Positions 7,994 through 16,313 of a stretch of DNA of 64,000 bases are shown in pieces. The notes under the pieces were generated by a model, which saw nothing but the letters and a program-made list of their open reading frames with translations, was not told the origin of the DNA and made no database searches. Numbering within the stretch: the stretch's first letter is position 1; the number at the start of each line of letters is the position of its first letter. Source of the stretch: DATATB01 sp036268995 (GTDB lineage: Bacteria > Planctomycetota > Planctomycetia > Pirellulales > PNKZ01); NCBI GenBank assembly GCA_036268995.1, contig DATATB010000188.1, positions 3,979 through 67,978 on the forward strand. The letters are read 5' to 3'. The translations under genes were made by a program, and so were the position numbers.

Positions 7994-9112
7994 TCAATAC
8001 GTCAATTGCCGGTCGCGGGCCAGCACGGGCCAGCGGCCGGCGGCATGCCCGTGCTCTATGACCACGGCTTCGCGATAGAGGTTCACGGTGGGGCACACAT
8101 GGTAGGGCACGGCGAATACGGGATCGCCGACGGAAAACTTCGCGGCATCGGGCGTTTCGACGGCCAGATGCTCTTCGCTGTGGTTCACGACTTCGACGCT
8201 GCGCATTTCCAGCAGTGCCAGCCGAGGCTGCGGATTATCGGGCGAGACGGCCTTGTAGCCCAAATCGAGACACAGCCGGTTTTCGCCCGGCTTGCTCACG
8301 ACCCGGCCCAGCAGCAGTGCGGCATACAAGAAGTCGAGTTCGGGAAATTTCGCCCGATAGTTCAAATCCCAGAATACGCCCGTGCCCGGGCTGCACTCGA
8401 CGTCGGGCCGTTGCGCATGCACGGCAAAGCTGCCCGACCCGCCGGCCACGATCCGCGGCACGCTCATGCCGGCCTTTAGCAATTCGGCCTTCAGTGCATC
8501 GACCGGAACGAATGAATCCCGCACGCGCTTCGCCCGGGCTTCGAAATCGAGATCGCGCAAATGGCCGTCGTAAACGTGCAAGCCGCCGGGCACGAGGCCC
8601 GGCAATTGGGCGATCAGCCGATACAACTCGACGGCCGCCGGCCCCGGCTCGATGCCCGAGCGGTGCATGCCATTGTCGATATCCAGCAGCACGCTGAAAC
8701 GCGTGCCGGCACGGCTAGCGGCCTCGGAGAGCAGCCGCACCAGGCCAGCATCGTCGGCCACGGTCGAAAAGCGGACTTCGGGAAACGCCGCGGCCAGCGC
8801 GGCGAAGCGGGCGGCATTGGGCCCCACCTGCGGAAACGCCAGCAGAATATCGCGGCCATCGCTGCGGGCGATCATTTCCGCTTCGGCCAGCGTCGAGCAC
8901 TTGAACTTGTCGATGTCCAGCTCGAGCTTCATCCGCACGAGTTGCGGCATCTTGTGCGTCTTGACGTGCGGCCGGAGGTTCTTCGGCCCGCCCGCATAGT
9001 CGAGCATGCGGCGCAGATTCTCGCGCACGCGCTCGGGATAGACCAACAGCGCCGGCGAAGCGATCTCGCCGATATTGTCGACTGCGTACCAAGGTTCCGT
9101 ATCGGTCAACAT
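7994..9112 (-). CDS. D-threonine-aldolase-like / alanine-racemase-fold PLP enzyme
   Basis: This 372-residue PLP enzyme belongs to the fold-type III group that includes D-threonine aldolase and D-serine dehydratase (DSD1). It contains the PLP-lysine segment RPHVKTHK (probable Schiff-base Lys51), a barrel with LLDIDNGMHRSG, the phosphate-binding GGSGSF motif, and a C-terminal beta domain with VPYHVCPTVN. In this group the last motif supplies the His/Cys metal site. It would cleave or dehydrate D-hydroxy amino acids; the substrate cannot be read from sequence. The ATG at 9112 begins MLTDTEPWYAVDN. A longer frame to 9313 is repeat-derived and rejected. No clear ribosome-binding site precedes it. 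Confidence 0.85.
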   Translation of the reverse strand: MLTDTEPWYAVDNIGEIASPALLVYPERVRENLRRMLDYAGGPKNLRPHVKTHKMPQLVRMKLELDIDKFKCSTLAEAEMIARSDGRDILLAFPQVGPNAARFAALAAAFPEVRFSTVADDAGLVRLLSEAASRAGTRFSVLLDIDNGMHRSGIEPGPAAVELYRLIAQLPGLVPGGLHVYDGHLRDLDFEARAKRVRDSFVPVDALKAELLKAGMSVPRIVAGGSGSFAVHAQRPDVECSPGTGVFWDLNYRAKFPELDFLYAALLLGRVVSKPGENRLCLDLGYKAVSPDNPQPRLALLEMRSVEVVNHSEEHLAVETPDAAKFSVGDPVFAVPYHVCPTVNLYREAVVIEHGHAAGRWPVLARDRQLTY

Positions 9113-9133
9113 GCGTGGGGTTGTTGTTGATAT

Positions 9134-9211
9134 GTAGGCCCGGCGAGCCGAGCCGGGCCGAGAGCAACGCAATTTCGCGCGACCGGTGCCGCTCGGCTCG
9201 CAGCACCTACG
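9134..9211. repeat. Repeat B palindrome, copy 1
   Basis: The left arm at 9134-9159 (GTAGGCCCGGCGAGCCGAGC...) and right arm at 9185-9211 (...GCTCGGCTCGCAGCACCTAC) form an imperfect inverted repeat. Related copies are at 53233-53317 and 63481-63567. It lies upstream of the D-threonine-aldolase-like gene. Confidence 0.8.
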
Positions 9212-9239
9212 TGGTTCATCATCGCTGAGCGGGCAACAT

Positions 9240-9287
9240 AAAAAAAGGCCCGGCCGCCCAGACCCAGTGGATCGTGGCGGCCGGGCC
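9240..9287 (-). terminator. Rho-independent terminator after the DUF3467 gene
   Basis: Read on the minus strand, a 12-bp GC-rich stem (GGCCCGGCCGCC at 9247-9258 pairing with 9276-9287, 17-base loop) is followed directly by seven T residues. It lies about 40 bases past the stop of the DUF3467 gene, in the right orientation to end it. Confidence 0.85.
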
Positions 9288-9326
9288 GGAGTGAGTTTTC
9301 TTACCGCTGACATTGGTCCAGCGGCC

Positions 9327-9722
9327 CTAGGTGCGAGCGGCCTGCCGGGATTGCGGCACCACGCGCTTTTGCACGTCGGTTTCCAGCACGCCGAAGGCCG
9401 CCTCGTGACGCTGCACGGTCAGGTGCAAGGCGTGCAGCAGACGCTTGGCCGTGTAGTAGTTGGTGACGATGCGCTGGCCGACGGACACCGGATCTTCCGT
9501 AGGTCCGAACGGATGCGCGTTGAGCCCGAAATCGATAATCAATTCCTCGGGCGTGCCGGTGACCCGGCAGAAGTTGGCGTACATGGCGATCAGCTTGGAC
9601 TCGTCCACCTTCAGGGCGGGCGCGCGTTGCTGTTCGGCACCGGATGATTCTTCGTCTTGTGACACGGGTGGGTCTCCTTTTGTTAAATCAACAGTGCTTT
9701 TGGTCTTGGCCCGCTTGCTCAC
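9327..9722 (-). CDS. DUF3467-family protein
   Basis: This is a 131-residue protein with a charged, disordered N-terminal 40 residues. The compact domain that follows (YANFCRVTGTPEELIIDFG, then QRIVTNYYTAKRLLHALHLTVQRHE and FGVLETDVQKRV) is the DUF3467 signature common in planctomycetes. The family's biochemical function is unknown. It has no signal peptide and is predicted cytoplasmic. A strong intrinsic terminator follows the gene. The start ATG at 9722 lies in MSKRAKTKSTVDL, and a longer version is not available in frame. Confidence 0.85.
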   Translation of the reverse strand: MSKRAKTKSTVDLTKGDPPVSQDEESSGAEQQRAPALKVDESKLIAMYANFCRVTGTPEELIIDFGLNAHPFGPTEDPVSVGQRIVTNYYTAKRLLHALHLTVQRHEAAFGVLETDVQKRVVPQSRQAART

Positions 9723-9994
9723 GATGGCCTCCGATCCGACGGATGCGAGTTTGGCATCCGCTGAGCGAACTTCATGCCGCAGGGATGCTATCAGTCGACC
9801 GCTCCATCTTATGCGTTCGGGGGGGAGCTAGAAAAGGGTTCGGTCCTCGCCCGATGAGCGTTTTGCAATCAAGTTCAGCCGGGATTTTTCCGATTATGAC
9901 GGCCGGGCGCTTTGTGCCACTGGGGCAGCGGACAGTTTGGGGCCGTGGCGAATCGGCCACGCCCGCCGCTGCCGGCGCTTTTGAGGAGAGTATC

Positions 9995-10450
9995 ATGCGA
10001 TTCACAGGGGCTGCAACCGTCGGGCTATTGACCCTATGCGCAGGGACCACCCTCAGCGTCGCTCGCGCCCAGCAGCTAGCGGGGGTCATTCAGCCGGTGG
10101 TGGCCACGATCGATGCATCGCCCGGCCCGCTGGGGCACAGGCCGCTAGAGGCCGCGAGAATGCCGTCGCACGTGGCCGGCCATCTGGCCGATCGCCTGCA
10201 AGCCTTGCACGACACCTCGACGGCAAACTTAGAACAGCCGGTAGCGGCATTTCGCACGCCGCCGCCTGCTGCCACGACTGCCGAATTGAGGCTTGCGGAA
10301 TCGCTGCGGCCGGTGTCTCAGGCTGCCTTAACGCCGTCGGCCACGCCGCCTCTGTCACAGCCGGCCCCGGCTCCAACGCCGCGCCGCAACCCCCTCGCCG
10401 GCGACCGGCCTTCGTTCGGGATCGCCAACCCGCTACGCGGCAGTCGCTAA
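9995..10450 (+). CDS. Small exported Pro/Ala-rich protein of unknown function
   Basis: This 151-residue protein starts with a clear Sec signal peptide (residues 1-25, hydrophobic core TVGLLTLCAGTTLSV, likely cleavage after ARA). The mature part is low in complexity and rich in Ala, Pro and Thr, with patches such as TPPLSQPAPAPTPRR. No domain is recognised. The ATG at 9995 is preceded by GAGGAG at good spacing, which makes translation from here credible; upstream codons in the same frame lie in the opposite gene's region. It may be an envelope-associated linker or a small secreted protein. Coding status is moderately supported. Confidence 0.55.
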   Translation: MRFTGAATVGLLTLCAGTTLSVARAQQLAGVIQPVVATIDASPGPLGHRPLEAARMPSHVAGHLADRLQALHDTSTANLEQPVAAFRTPPPAATTAELRLAESLRPVSQAALTPSATPPLSQPAPAPTPRRNPLAGDRPSFGIANPLRGSR

Positions 10451-10756
10451 TCGGGCCGCCGAAAAGCTCGACATCAGCGACTGGCAGCCGCCGTCTCCAA
10501 ATTGACACTCTTGCCATCGTGCGGCATAACGAAAGCGCGCGTTGCCGGCCCTCCTACTTTCAGCAGGGCGCTGGCCAAGTCGTCATTGGGTAATCACAAG
10601 TTCCGGACATTCGAGACAGGAACACTAATCGGCGCTAATTGACACTGATCGGAATTAGTGAGAATTAGCGGAGATTGGTGTTCCTCCGTTGGCTGCCAGG
10701 CAAGACTTGGAACTACTGCCAGTCAGCATTCCGCATTCATCCTTCATCATTTCCAG
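10451..10756. repeat. Intergenic region with TAAT/ATTAG-rich repeat (10623-10680)
   Basis: The 306-base gap holds no gene. At 10623-10680 there is an AT-richer block of imperfect direct and inverted copies of CACTAATCGG / AATTAGTGA / AATTAGCG. It stands out from the GC-rich surroundings and could fold back on itself. Its role is unknown. Confidence 0.6.
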
Positions 10757-11749
10757 ATGACCCTGCTCTATTCCGATCCGCTGTTCCTCGAGCATGAAAC
10801 GGGAAAGCATCCGGAACGGCCGGAGCGTTTGCGGCAAGTCACGGCCCATCTGACACGCACGGGCCTGGCGGATCGCTGCCGAAGGCCCGCCTGGCAGCCG
10901 GCCACCGATCGGCAGTTGTGCTGGGTGCATGAGGCGGATTATGTCGCCAGCGTGGCGGCATTCGCCCAGCGCGGTGGTGGCCGGATCGAAGCCGATACGG
11001 TGATGAGCCCGCGATCCAACGACGTGGCCCGACACGCGGCCGGGGCCGTGATCGACGCCGTCGGGCAGGTGATTCGCGGCGCCGATCGCCAGGCACTGTG
11101 CCTGGTGCGTCCGCCGGGACATCATGCGCTGCGCGACGGCGCGATGGGTTTTTGTTTATTCAATAACATTGCGATCGGCGCGCGGGCGGCCGTGCGCGAG
11201 CATGCCTTGGACCGCGTGCTGGTCGTCGATTGGGACGTGCATCACGGCAACGGCACGCAGAATACGTTCTGGGAAGACGGGCAAATCGGCTTCTTGTCGA
11301 TCCATCGCTGGCCATTTTATCCCGGCACCGGCCGAACCGATGAAACCGGCTCGGGCCGCGGTTTGGGCTGGATCGTGAACCTGCCGACCGAAATGGGCAC
11401 CTCGCGCAAAGCCTATCTCGATCACTTTACCGCCGCACTGGAAAAGCTGGCTGCCAAAATCAAGCCGCAACTGCTGCTGGTCAGCGCCGGCTTCGACGCC
11501 CACCGTGACGATCCGGTCGGCTCGCTGGGGCTCGAAACCGAGGATTTTCTGCCGCTCACGCAGGCTGTGCTCGACGTGGCCGACGCTTATACCGGCGGAC
11601 GCATCGTGAGCGTGCTGGAAGGCGGTTACAATCCGGGCATCCTGGCCGGCTGCGTCGAGTTGCACCTGCGCACGCTGCTGGACCGGCAAGAGAAGGCGGC
11701 GACCAAGCCGCCGGCCGCATCACCGCCACAGCCCAAGGACACCCCATGA
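10757..11749 (+). CDS. Histone-deacetylase-family amidohydrolase (AcuC/acetylpolyamine type)
   Basis: This 330-residue zinc enzyme has the arginase/deacetylase fold and removes acyl groups from lysine or polyamines. Family motifs are in order: HPERPERL near residues 16-23, the catalytic histidine pair in PPGHHA (about 118-123), the zinc ligands in VDWDVHHGNGTQ (about 156-167), SAGFDAHRDDPVG (about 243-255) and the Tyr-containing EGGYNPG near the C-terminus. The ATG at 10757 gives MTLLYSDPLFLEHE; a longer frame to 10658 covers repeat DNA and is unlikely. Its stop overlaps the start of the acyl-CoA dehydrogenase gene (ATGA), so the two are translationally coupled. The native substrate is unknown. 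Confidence 0.92.
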   Translation: MTLLYSDPLFLEHETGKHPERPERLRQVTAHLTRTGLADRCRRPAWQPATDRQLCWVHEADYVASVAAFAQRGGGRIEADTVMSPRSNDVARHAAGAVIDAVGQVIRGADRQALCLVRPPGHHALRDGAMGFCLFNNIAIGARAAVREHALDRVLVVDWDVHHGNGTQNTFWEDGQIGFLSIHRWPFYPGTGRTDETGSGRGLGWIVNLPTEMGTSRKAYLDHFTAALEKLAAKIKPQLLLVSAGFDAHRDDPVGSLGLETEDFLPLTQAVLDVADAYTGGRIVSVLEGGYNPGILAGCVELHLRTLLDRQEKAATKPPAASPPQPKDTP

Positions 11750-12927
11750 ACGCGGACGAAAGCCAGCGGCTGTTGGCCGATGTCGAGGCGTATTGCCAGC
11801 AGCTTCGTCCCTCGGAAGAGCTCTGCTATCTCGAACATCGCTACAACGACGAGACCGTTGCCCTGGCGAAGCGTTACAACCTGCTCGGCATGCCGGTGCC
11901 GGTGCAATACGGCGGCCGCGGCGCCGACGCGGTGACCTACGCCCGGGCGCTGGCTCGGCTCGGACGCGAAGGCACCGGCGTGCGGACGTTCTTCTCAGGC
12001 CACACGTCGATCGGCCAATACCCGATCATGCGCTTCGGCACGGGCGAGCAGAAGCAGCAATACCTGCCGCGCTCGGTAGCCGGCGAATTGATCCTGGCTT
12101 TCGGGCTCACCGAGCCAGAGGCCGGCTCCAATCCGCTGGAAATGACCACTACGTATCGCCGCGATGGCGACCGCTGGCTGCTCAATGGCGTGAAGTACCT
12201 GATTAGCAACGGCGCGATTGCCGACGTGGTCGTGGCCTTCGCCTATCCGGAAGATGCGGCCGACGGCCAGCGTCGCATCAGCGCTTTCATCGTCGAGACG
12301 GCCGGTGAATCGTTCGAGCGCGAGGATATGCCGGCCAAGCTCGGTATGTTCACTGCCAATACGGGCATGTTCCAGATGAACGATCATCCGGTCCCGCTGG
12401 CGAACCTGCTGGGCGGCGAAGGCAACGGGTTTCGCGTGGCGATGGGCACGCTCGTTTCCGGCCGCTTGAGCGTCGCGGCCGGCTGCGTGGGCGTGATCGA
12501 AGATTGTCTGGCCGAGGTCTTGGCCTATAGCCGCCAGCGGCACCAGCATGGCAAGCCGATCGGGCGCCATCAGTTGGTGCAGGACCATATCGCACAGATC
12601 GAGATTGCCCGGGCTTCGGCCGAAGCCATGTCCGAGCGGGCGGCGATCGCCAAGCAAGCCAGCGACGAGCATCCGGACGACACCGATCGCTATGCCCAAG
12701 CCGATATGCGGGTGGCCGAAGCCAAGTTTTTGGCCTCGAATGCGGCCTGGGACGCCGCCGATCGGGCGGTGCAAGTGTTTGGCGGCCGCGGCTGGTCGGA
12801 ACTCTATCGCGTGGGCCGGCACTTGCAGGACGTGCGAGTTTGCCGCATTTACGAGGGGACCGACGAAATCCTGAAGCTCAAAATCGCCGCCAGCCTGCTC
12901 GGCAAGGATTTCGCCGCGTTTCAATAA
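11746..12927 (+). CDS. Acyl-CoA dehydrogenase
   Basis: This 393-residue FAD enzyme introduces a trans-2,3 double bond into acyl-CoA thioesters. It has the N-terminal helical domain, a beta domain with the substrate/FAD signature (FGLTEPEAGSN, about residues 120-130), and the C-terminal helical domain with RHQHGKPIGRHQLVQDHIA and VFGGRGWSELYRVGRHLQDVR. The catalytic glutamate is in CRIYEGTDEI (about residue 371). Length and motifs match medium-chain-type family members. The start ATG overlaps the stop of the deacetylase gene by four bases. Chain-length specificity cannot be told from sequence. Coupling with a deacylase hints at a shared acyl substrate, but this is inference. Confidence 0.93.
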   Translation: MNADESQRLLADVEAYCQQLRPSEELCYLEHRYNDETVALAKRYNLLGMPVPVQYGGRGADAVTYARALARLGREGTGVRTFFSGHTSIGQYPIMRFGTGEQKQQYLPRSVAGELILAFGLTEPEAGSNPLEMTTTYRRDGDRWLLNGVKYLISNGAIADVVVAFAYPEDAADGQRRISAFIVETAGESFEREDMPAKLGMFTANTGMFQMNDHPVPLANLLGGEGNGFRVAMGTLVSGRLSVAAGCVGVIEDCLAEVLAYSRQRHQHGKPIGRHQLVQDHIAQIEIARASAEAMSERAAIAKQASDEHPDDTDRYAQADMRVAEAKFLASNAAWDAADRAVQVFGGRGWSELYRVGRHLQDVRVCRIYEGTDEILKLKIAASLLGKDFAAFQ

Positions 12928-13003
12928 CCTTCGCTAGCACGCTTCCACGATCGGGCTGGAATCCGCCGGGCGGCTTTGTTAGATTCCGCCTCCCATCCGT
13001 GGT

Positions 13004-13066
13004 CAGTTGTCAGTGGTCCGTTGTCCGTTGTCAGTTGCAACGGACTACGGACCACTGACAACGGAC
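13004..13066. repeat. Repeat F: long near-perfect hairpin
   Basis: Arms 13004-13030 (with GTCAGTGGTCCGTTGTCC) and 13038-13066 are inverted copies differing at very few positions, with a 7-base loop. The left arm also holds internal copies of GTCCGTTGTC. It fills most of the short gap after the acyl-CoA dehydrogenase gene. No T-run follows. Confidence 0.8.
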
Positions 13067-13130
13067 TATCCCCGTCACGCTCGATTGCCGCATAGTGTCA
13101 GTGTCCATTTCTAGAGCACATGGAAGTGCG

Positions 13131-14318
13131 ATGACAGCAAGCCACCAGGCGGTTCGCGTATTCGTGCAACGCTGGAAGCCGAGCCGCAAGTCGGCTGCCG
13201 TTTGGGCTGCTTGGTTGCTTGCGCTGGCAGTCTGTGCTGGCGACGGGCGCCCGGCAGGTGCGACGCCGCCTTGGCAAAAGGTGAGCCTGTTCAAACGCAT
13301 CGATGCCGACAGCGACAAGCCCTATCCGCTGACCGACGCCCAAGGTCCGTGGATGGTGATGGCCCTGACGTTCACCGGCCCGGAGGCCGAGCAGCAGGCG
13401 CAAGAGTTGGTGTACGAGCTGCGCAGCGTCTGGAAGCTGCCGGCTTACACGCATCAAATGAACTTCGATTTTGGCGCTGGGTCGGGCCGGGGCGTCGACA
13501 AGTACGGCGCGCCGCTCAAGATGCGTTATCGCCGCGACCATGCCAGCGAAATTGCCGTGCTCGTGGGCGATTATCCGTCGGCCGACGACCCCGAGGCGCA
13601 AAAGACTCTCAAACGCATCAAGTACATGGTGCCCGAGTGCATGAATCCCGAGAAGCTCAAGCGCGAGGGTCGCAGTCCGCCGCCGGCCGCGTGGCGTTGG
13701 GTGGTGGAGCACACGAAGAACGCGAATCCAAACCAGCGCAAAGGCCCGATGGGGCAGGCTTTCATCGTTTCCAACCCGCTGCTGCCGGACGAATATTTCC
13801 GGCCCAAGGGCATCGACAAGCTGGTTTACGAACTGAACAAGCCCATCAAGCACAGCCTGCTGGAATGTCAGGGCAAGTACACGGTGAAAGTCGCCACGTT
13901 CACCGGGCAACTGATTACCGATCAGAACGAGATCAAGGCCGTCGAGGCCGGGAAGAAGATGGAAAGCCACCTCGAGCAGGCTGCGATCAACGCGCACAAG
14001 CTGTGCGAAGCCCTGCGCGCCAAGGGCTACGAAGCCTACGAGTTCCACGACCGGTATTCGAGCATCGTGACCGTCGGCAGCTTCGATTCGGTGGGCTCGC
14101 CGCGGGCTGACGGCAAGATCGAAATCAATCCGCAGATTCACACCATCATGCAGACGTTCGGCGCCGAAAAATCCGTCGTTCCCGGCCGCGCCGCTCCCAC
14201 CATCGGCAAGCCCAAGCTGATCGACGGCATTGCCCTGGACACCCAGCCGCTGCCGGTCGAAGTGCCAAAGAAGAACATCGTCATCAACTACGACCGCAGC
14301 ATCGTCGGCGGAAGGTAA
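13131..14318 (+). CDS. Exported protein with C-terminal SPOR-like region
   Basis: This 395-residue protein has an N-terminal signal or anchor (hydrophobic AAVWAAWLLALAVCAG at about residues 22-37, followed by small residues). A large middle domain has no recognised fold. At about residues 246-330, KYTVKVATFTGQ ... AHKLCEALRAKGYEAYEFHDRYSSIVTVGSF has the beta-alpha-beta pattern of SPOR peptidoglycan-binding repeats, so cell-wall attachment is plausible. This assignment is by pattern only. The ATG at 13131 is preceded by GGAAG; an upstream GTG at 13095 is less likely. It ends just before a convergent gene pair. Confidence 0.65.
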   Translation: MTASHQAVRVFVQRWKPSRKSAAVWAAWLLALAVCAGDGRPAGATPPWQKVSLFKRIDADSDKPYPLTDAQGPWMVMALTFTGPEAEQQAQELVYELRSVWKLPAYTHQMNFDFGAGSGRGVDKYGAPLKMRYRRDHASEIAVLVGDYPSADDPEAQKTLKRIKYMVPECMNPEKLKREGRSPPPAAWRWVVEHTKNANPNQRKGPMGQAFIVSNPLLPDEYFRPKGIDKLVYELNKPIKHSLLECQGKYTVKVATFTGQLITDQNEIKAVEAGKKMESHLEQAAINAHKLCEALRAKGYEAYEFHDRYSSIVTVGSFDSVGSPRADGKIEINPQIHTIMQTFGAEKSVVPGRAAPTIGKPKLIDGIALDTQPLPVEVPKKNIVINYDRSIVGGR

Positions 14319-14345
14319 GGCGGTTCCTGGGTTGCTCGACACGGC

Positions 14346-14900
14346 TCAATTCAATCGCACAAAGTCCGCGAGTGTCTTGAACGATGGACATTTCTTCGCG
14401 ACTTTCATCAGGTCGATGTGTAGGGCCAGACGCTCGTTGTGGATCGCATGGACATAGCGCGGCCGCTGATTGCTTTTGCGGCTGAGCTTTTCCAGATGCT
14501 CCTTCGGGCTGTCGATCGCCTCAGGATTCGGAATCGGCTTCGGCCTCCACGACGTAATGAGGTGGCTCACTGCCTCAATATCGGCCAGCAGCCAAGCTTC
14601 CAATTCCTGAACTGGAATCACGATGCAGCACGGTTGGACGCCAGAGGGTCCGACAATCCTGCCCGTGACCTTTCCATAGCTCTCGGTCGGATCTGGTCCA
14701 TCGGCGTCGTGGCAGACGATAAAACGGGAACAATCGAGCGCCGCAAAGAGTTTTAGTTGGGCTGCTCCCTTGCGCAGCATTTCACTCCCGCCCGAGTAGC
14801 CTTTGGTCCTAATCGGCAGGCGATCGTTGCCGGCAAGCCTGCGCACAATTGCCTTGAGCGTGTTCGCGTCCGAAGGATCCTCGGCCAGAATTGCGTACAA
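14346..14900 (-). CDS. DUF4276-like (TOPRIM-like) protein, partner of AAA ATPase
   Basis: This 184-residue protein carries the acidic pattern of DUF4276/TOPRIM-like proteins: Glu7 in ILAEDPSDANTL, Asp65/Asp67/Asp70 in VCHDADGPD, and PVQELEAWLLADIEAV (Glu99, Glu101, Asp107). In TOPRIM enzymes such residues bind metal for DNA or RNA cleavage; whether this one is catalytic is inference. The start is a TTG at 14900, supported by a perfect AGGAGG eight bases upstream and by the start of the conserved strand (MYAILAED). It lies 3 bases after the stop of the ATPase gene, so the two form an operon. ATPase plus TOPRIM-like pairs are typical of OLD/PARIS-style defence modules. Confidence 0.7.
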   Translation of the reverse strand: MYAILAEDPSDANTLKAIVRRLAGNDRLPIRTKGYSGGSEMLRKGAAQLKLFAALDCSRFIVCHDADGPDPTESYGKVTGRIVGPSGVQPCCIVIPVQELEAWLLADIEAVSHLITSWRPKPIPNPEAIDSPKEHLEKLSRKSNQRPRYVHAIHNERLALHIDLMKVAKKCPSFKTLADFVRLN

Positions 14901-14903
14901 CCG

Positions 14904-16067
14904 CTAATCCTCCTGCTGAATCGTCTCTAGAAAATCTTCGAGCGTGCCCTCTTCCTCCAAGAATCGCGCGGCAAGCTCGACCTCCTGGCCGGTAAGCGAT
15001 CGCAGGGCCGTTTTTCCCGACTCGAAGCTCACAAGGCGGGTCTCTTCCGGTTCCAAGCTATTGAAGACCACTCCCGAATGGCTCGCCAGAATAACCTGCG
15101 TCGGATCCGAGTAGGTTTTCAATAGGCCAATCAGCTTGCGGAGTAGACCGCGATGAATGCCATCTTCAGGATGTTCGACCAGCATTACACTGGAATCATC
15201 GAACACTAAGGAAACCAGCAAGCGTATGATTCGCCGCGTTCCTTGCGAAAGTCCATCCCACGTGAAAAGACCCGATCCACCGCTTAGCCTAAACCCGGGA
15301 ACATAATACTTTCTTCGTTGTTCAATTACTGGCGATTCGACCGGGACTTCGGTTACGGAGATGGCATCGACGAGCGATATTCCCGATCCACCAAGCAGAG
15401 ATTTGACCTCGCTGAATTTCTCGGGCTCTTCGAGATTTAAATGAATTAGACGGTAGAGCACGGATTCGCCGCCATTGCGACTTGCACGAAAGCGGAGGCG
15501 CCACTTCTTGTATTCGGCCTCACTCACGGCGCCTGGTTCCGAGACTTTGACGGGTTCGTCCAATGGAAAATATCGGACCGCTCGAAGAAAGGCATACACT
15601 GGGCGTATTCGGGTAAGGCCCGGGGAGTCCGCCGGGAGAATTGCCAACAAAGCAGTCATCGTGGGGACCGTCGCGCCAATCTGAACGGTTTGCGAACTGC
15701 CGATCACAACCGATTCATCGCTTCGGCGGAACGCTGTTTCAACCTCGCCACTCGGATGAACCCAGTCGAGAGATTCTTGGATTCGCCATTGAGCGGCGTC
15801 ATCGGCTTGGGCGATACTGGCTTCAATGCGATAGACGAATCGCCCCTCAGGAAGCGTCAGATAAATAGCGGTCGAATTAAGTTCGAGGGACGGCTCAGTG
15901 TCGATCGGACCCGCTTGGGTCGAAGCACGCGCCGTCCAGTCAATCGCCTGCAAGATGTTTGTTTTGCCGGCGCCGTTGCGGCCCACTAACGCGGTAATAT
16001 TGCCGAGCCCGTCGAGAACTAGATTCTCGCAAGACTTGAACTTCTTGATTTCAACCCGAGTGAGCAT
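14904..16067 (-). CDS. AAA (SMC/RecF/OLD-type) ATPase of a two-gene module
   Basis: This 387-residue ABC-class AAA ATPase begins with MLTRVEIKKFKSCENL and Walker A GRNGAGKT (residues 29-36), as in RecF/OLD/AAA_21 proteins. A signature-like LSQGTRRIIRLL and a Walker B strand ending VMLVEHPEDGIH follow, with an H-loop in ILASHSGVVFN. The Walker B acids read EH where the family usually has DE or EE, so the catalytic Glu appears replaced by His. There is no long coiled coil or C-terminal nuclease domain; that role may fall to the DUF4276 protein encoded next. The protein is probably a sensor or motor for a defence or repair pair. Start ATG 16067; no strong ribosome-binding site. Confidence 0.8.
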   Translation of the reverse strand: MLTRVEIKKFKSCENLVLDGLGNITALVGRNGAGKTNILQAIDWTARASTQAGPIDTEPSLELNSTAIYLTLPEGRFVYRIEASIAQADDAAQWRIQESLDWVHPSGEVETAFRRSDESVVIGSSQTVQIGATVPTMTALLAILPADSPGLTRIRPVYAFLRAVRYFPLDEPVKVSEPGAVSEAEYKKWRLRFRASRNGGESVLYRLIHLNLEEPEKFSEVKSLLGGSGISLVDAISVTEVPVESPVIEQRRKYYVPGFRLSGGSGLFTWDGLSQGTRRIIRLLVSLVFDDSSVMLVEHPEDGIHRGLLRKLIGLLKTYSDPTQVILASHSGVVFNSLEPEETRLVSFESGKTALRSLTGQEVELAARFLEEEGTLEDFLETIQQED

Positions 16068-16313
16068 TGGCCGGCGCGAATGAAGATCAGTTTGTGCGGA
16101 AGTGGCTTCTCAAATCTAGCAGATTGGAACGAGGTTCGCCCTGACGGCGCCCCAAGAGCAATTGTAAACAACGGCGGGCGGTAACCTTGTAACGATAAGG
16201 AATCTTTTGCCTACGAACTTTCGTGCCACGGCATTTGCCACCGGCCCGATGGTGCTGATACGATCGGCGAAACTTACTTCGCTTACCCGCATCACTTTAG
16301 GCATTCCTCTCCC

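Noticed and set aside
9995..10593. Second plus-strand frame at 10036-10593 overlapping the small secreted protein
   Set aside because: Arg/Ala-rich shadow in another frame without signal peptide or ribosome-binding site.
14346..16067. Direct assignment as PARIS (AriA/AriB)
   Set aside because: The nuclease-like partner has DUF4276-type motifs, not the DUF4435 type, so only a resemblance in layout can be claimed.
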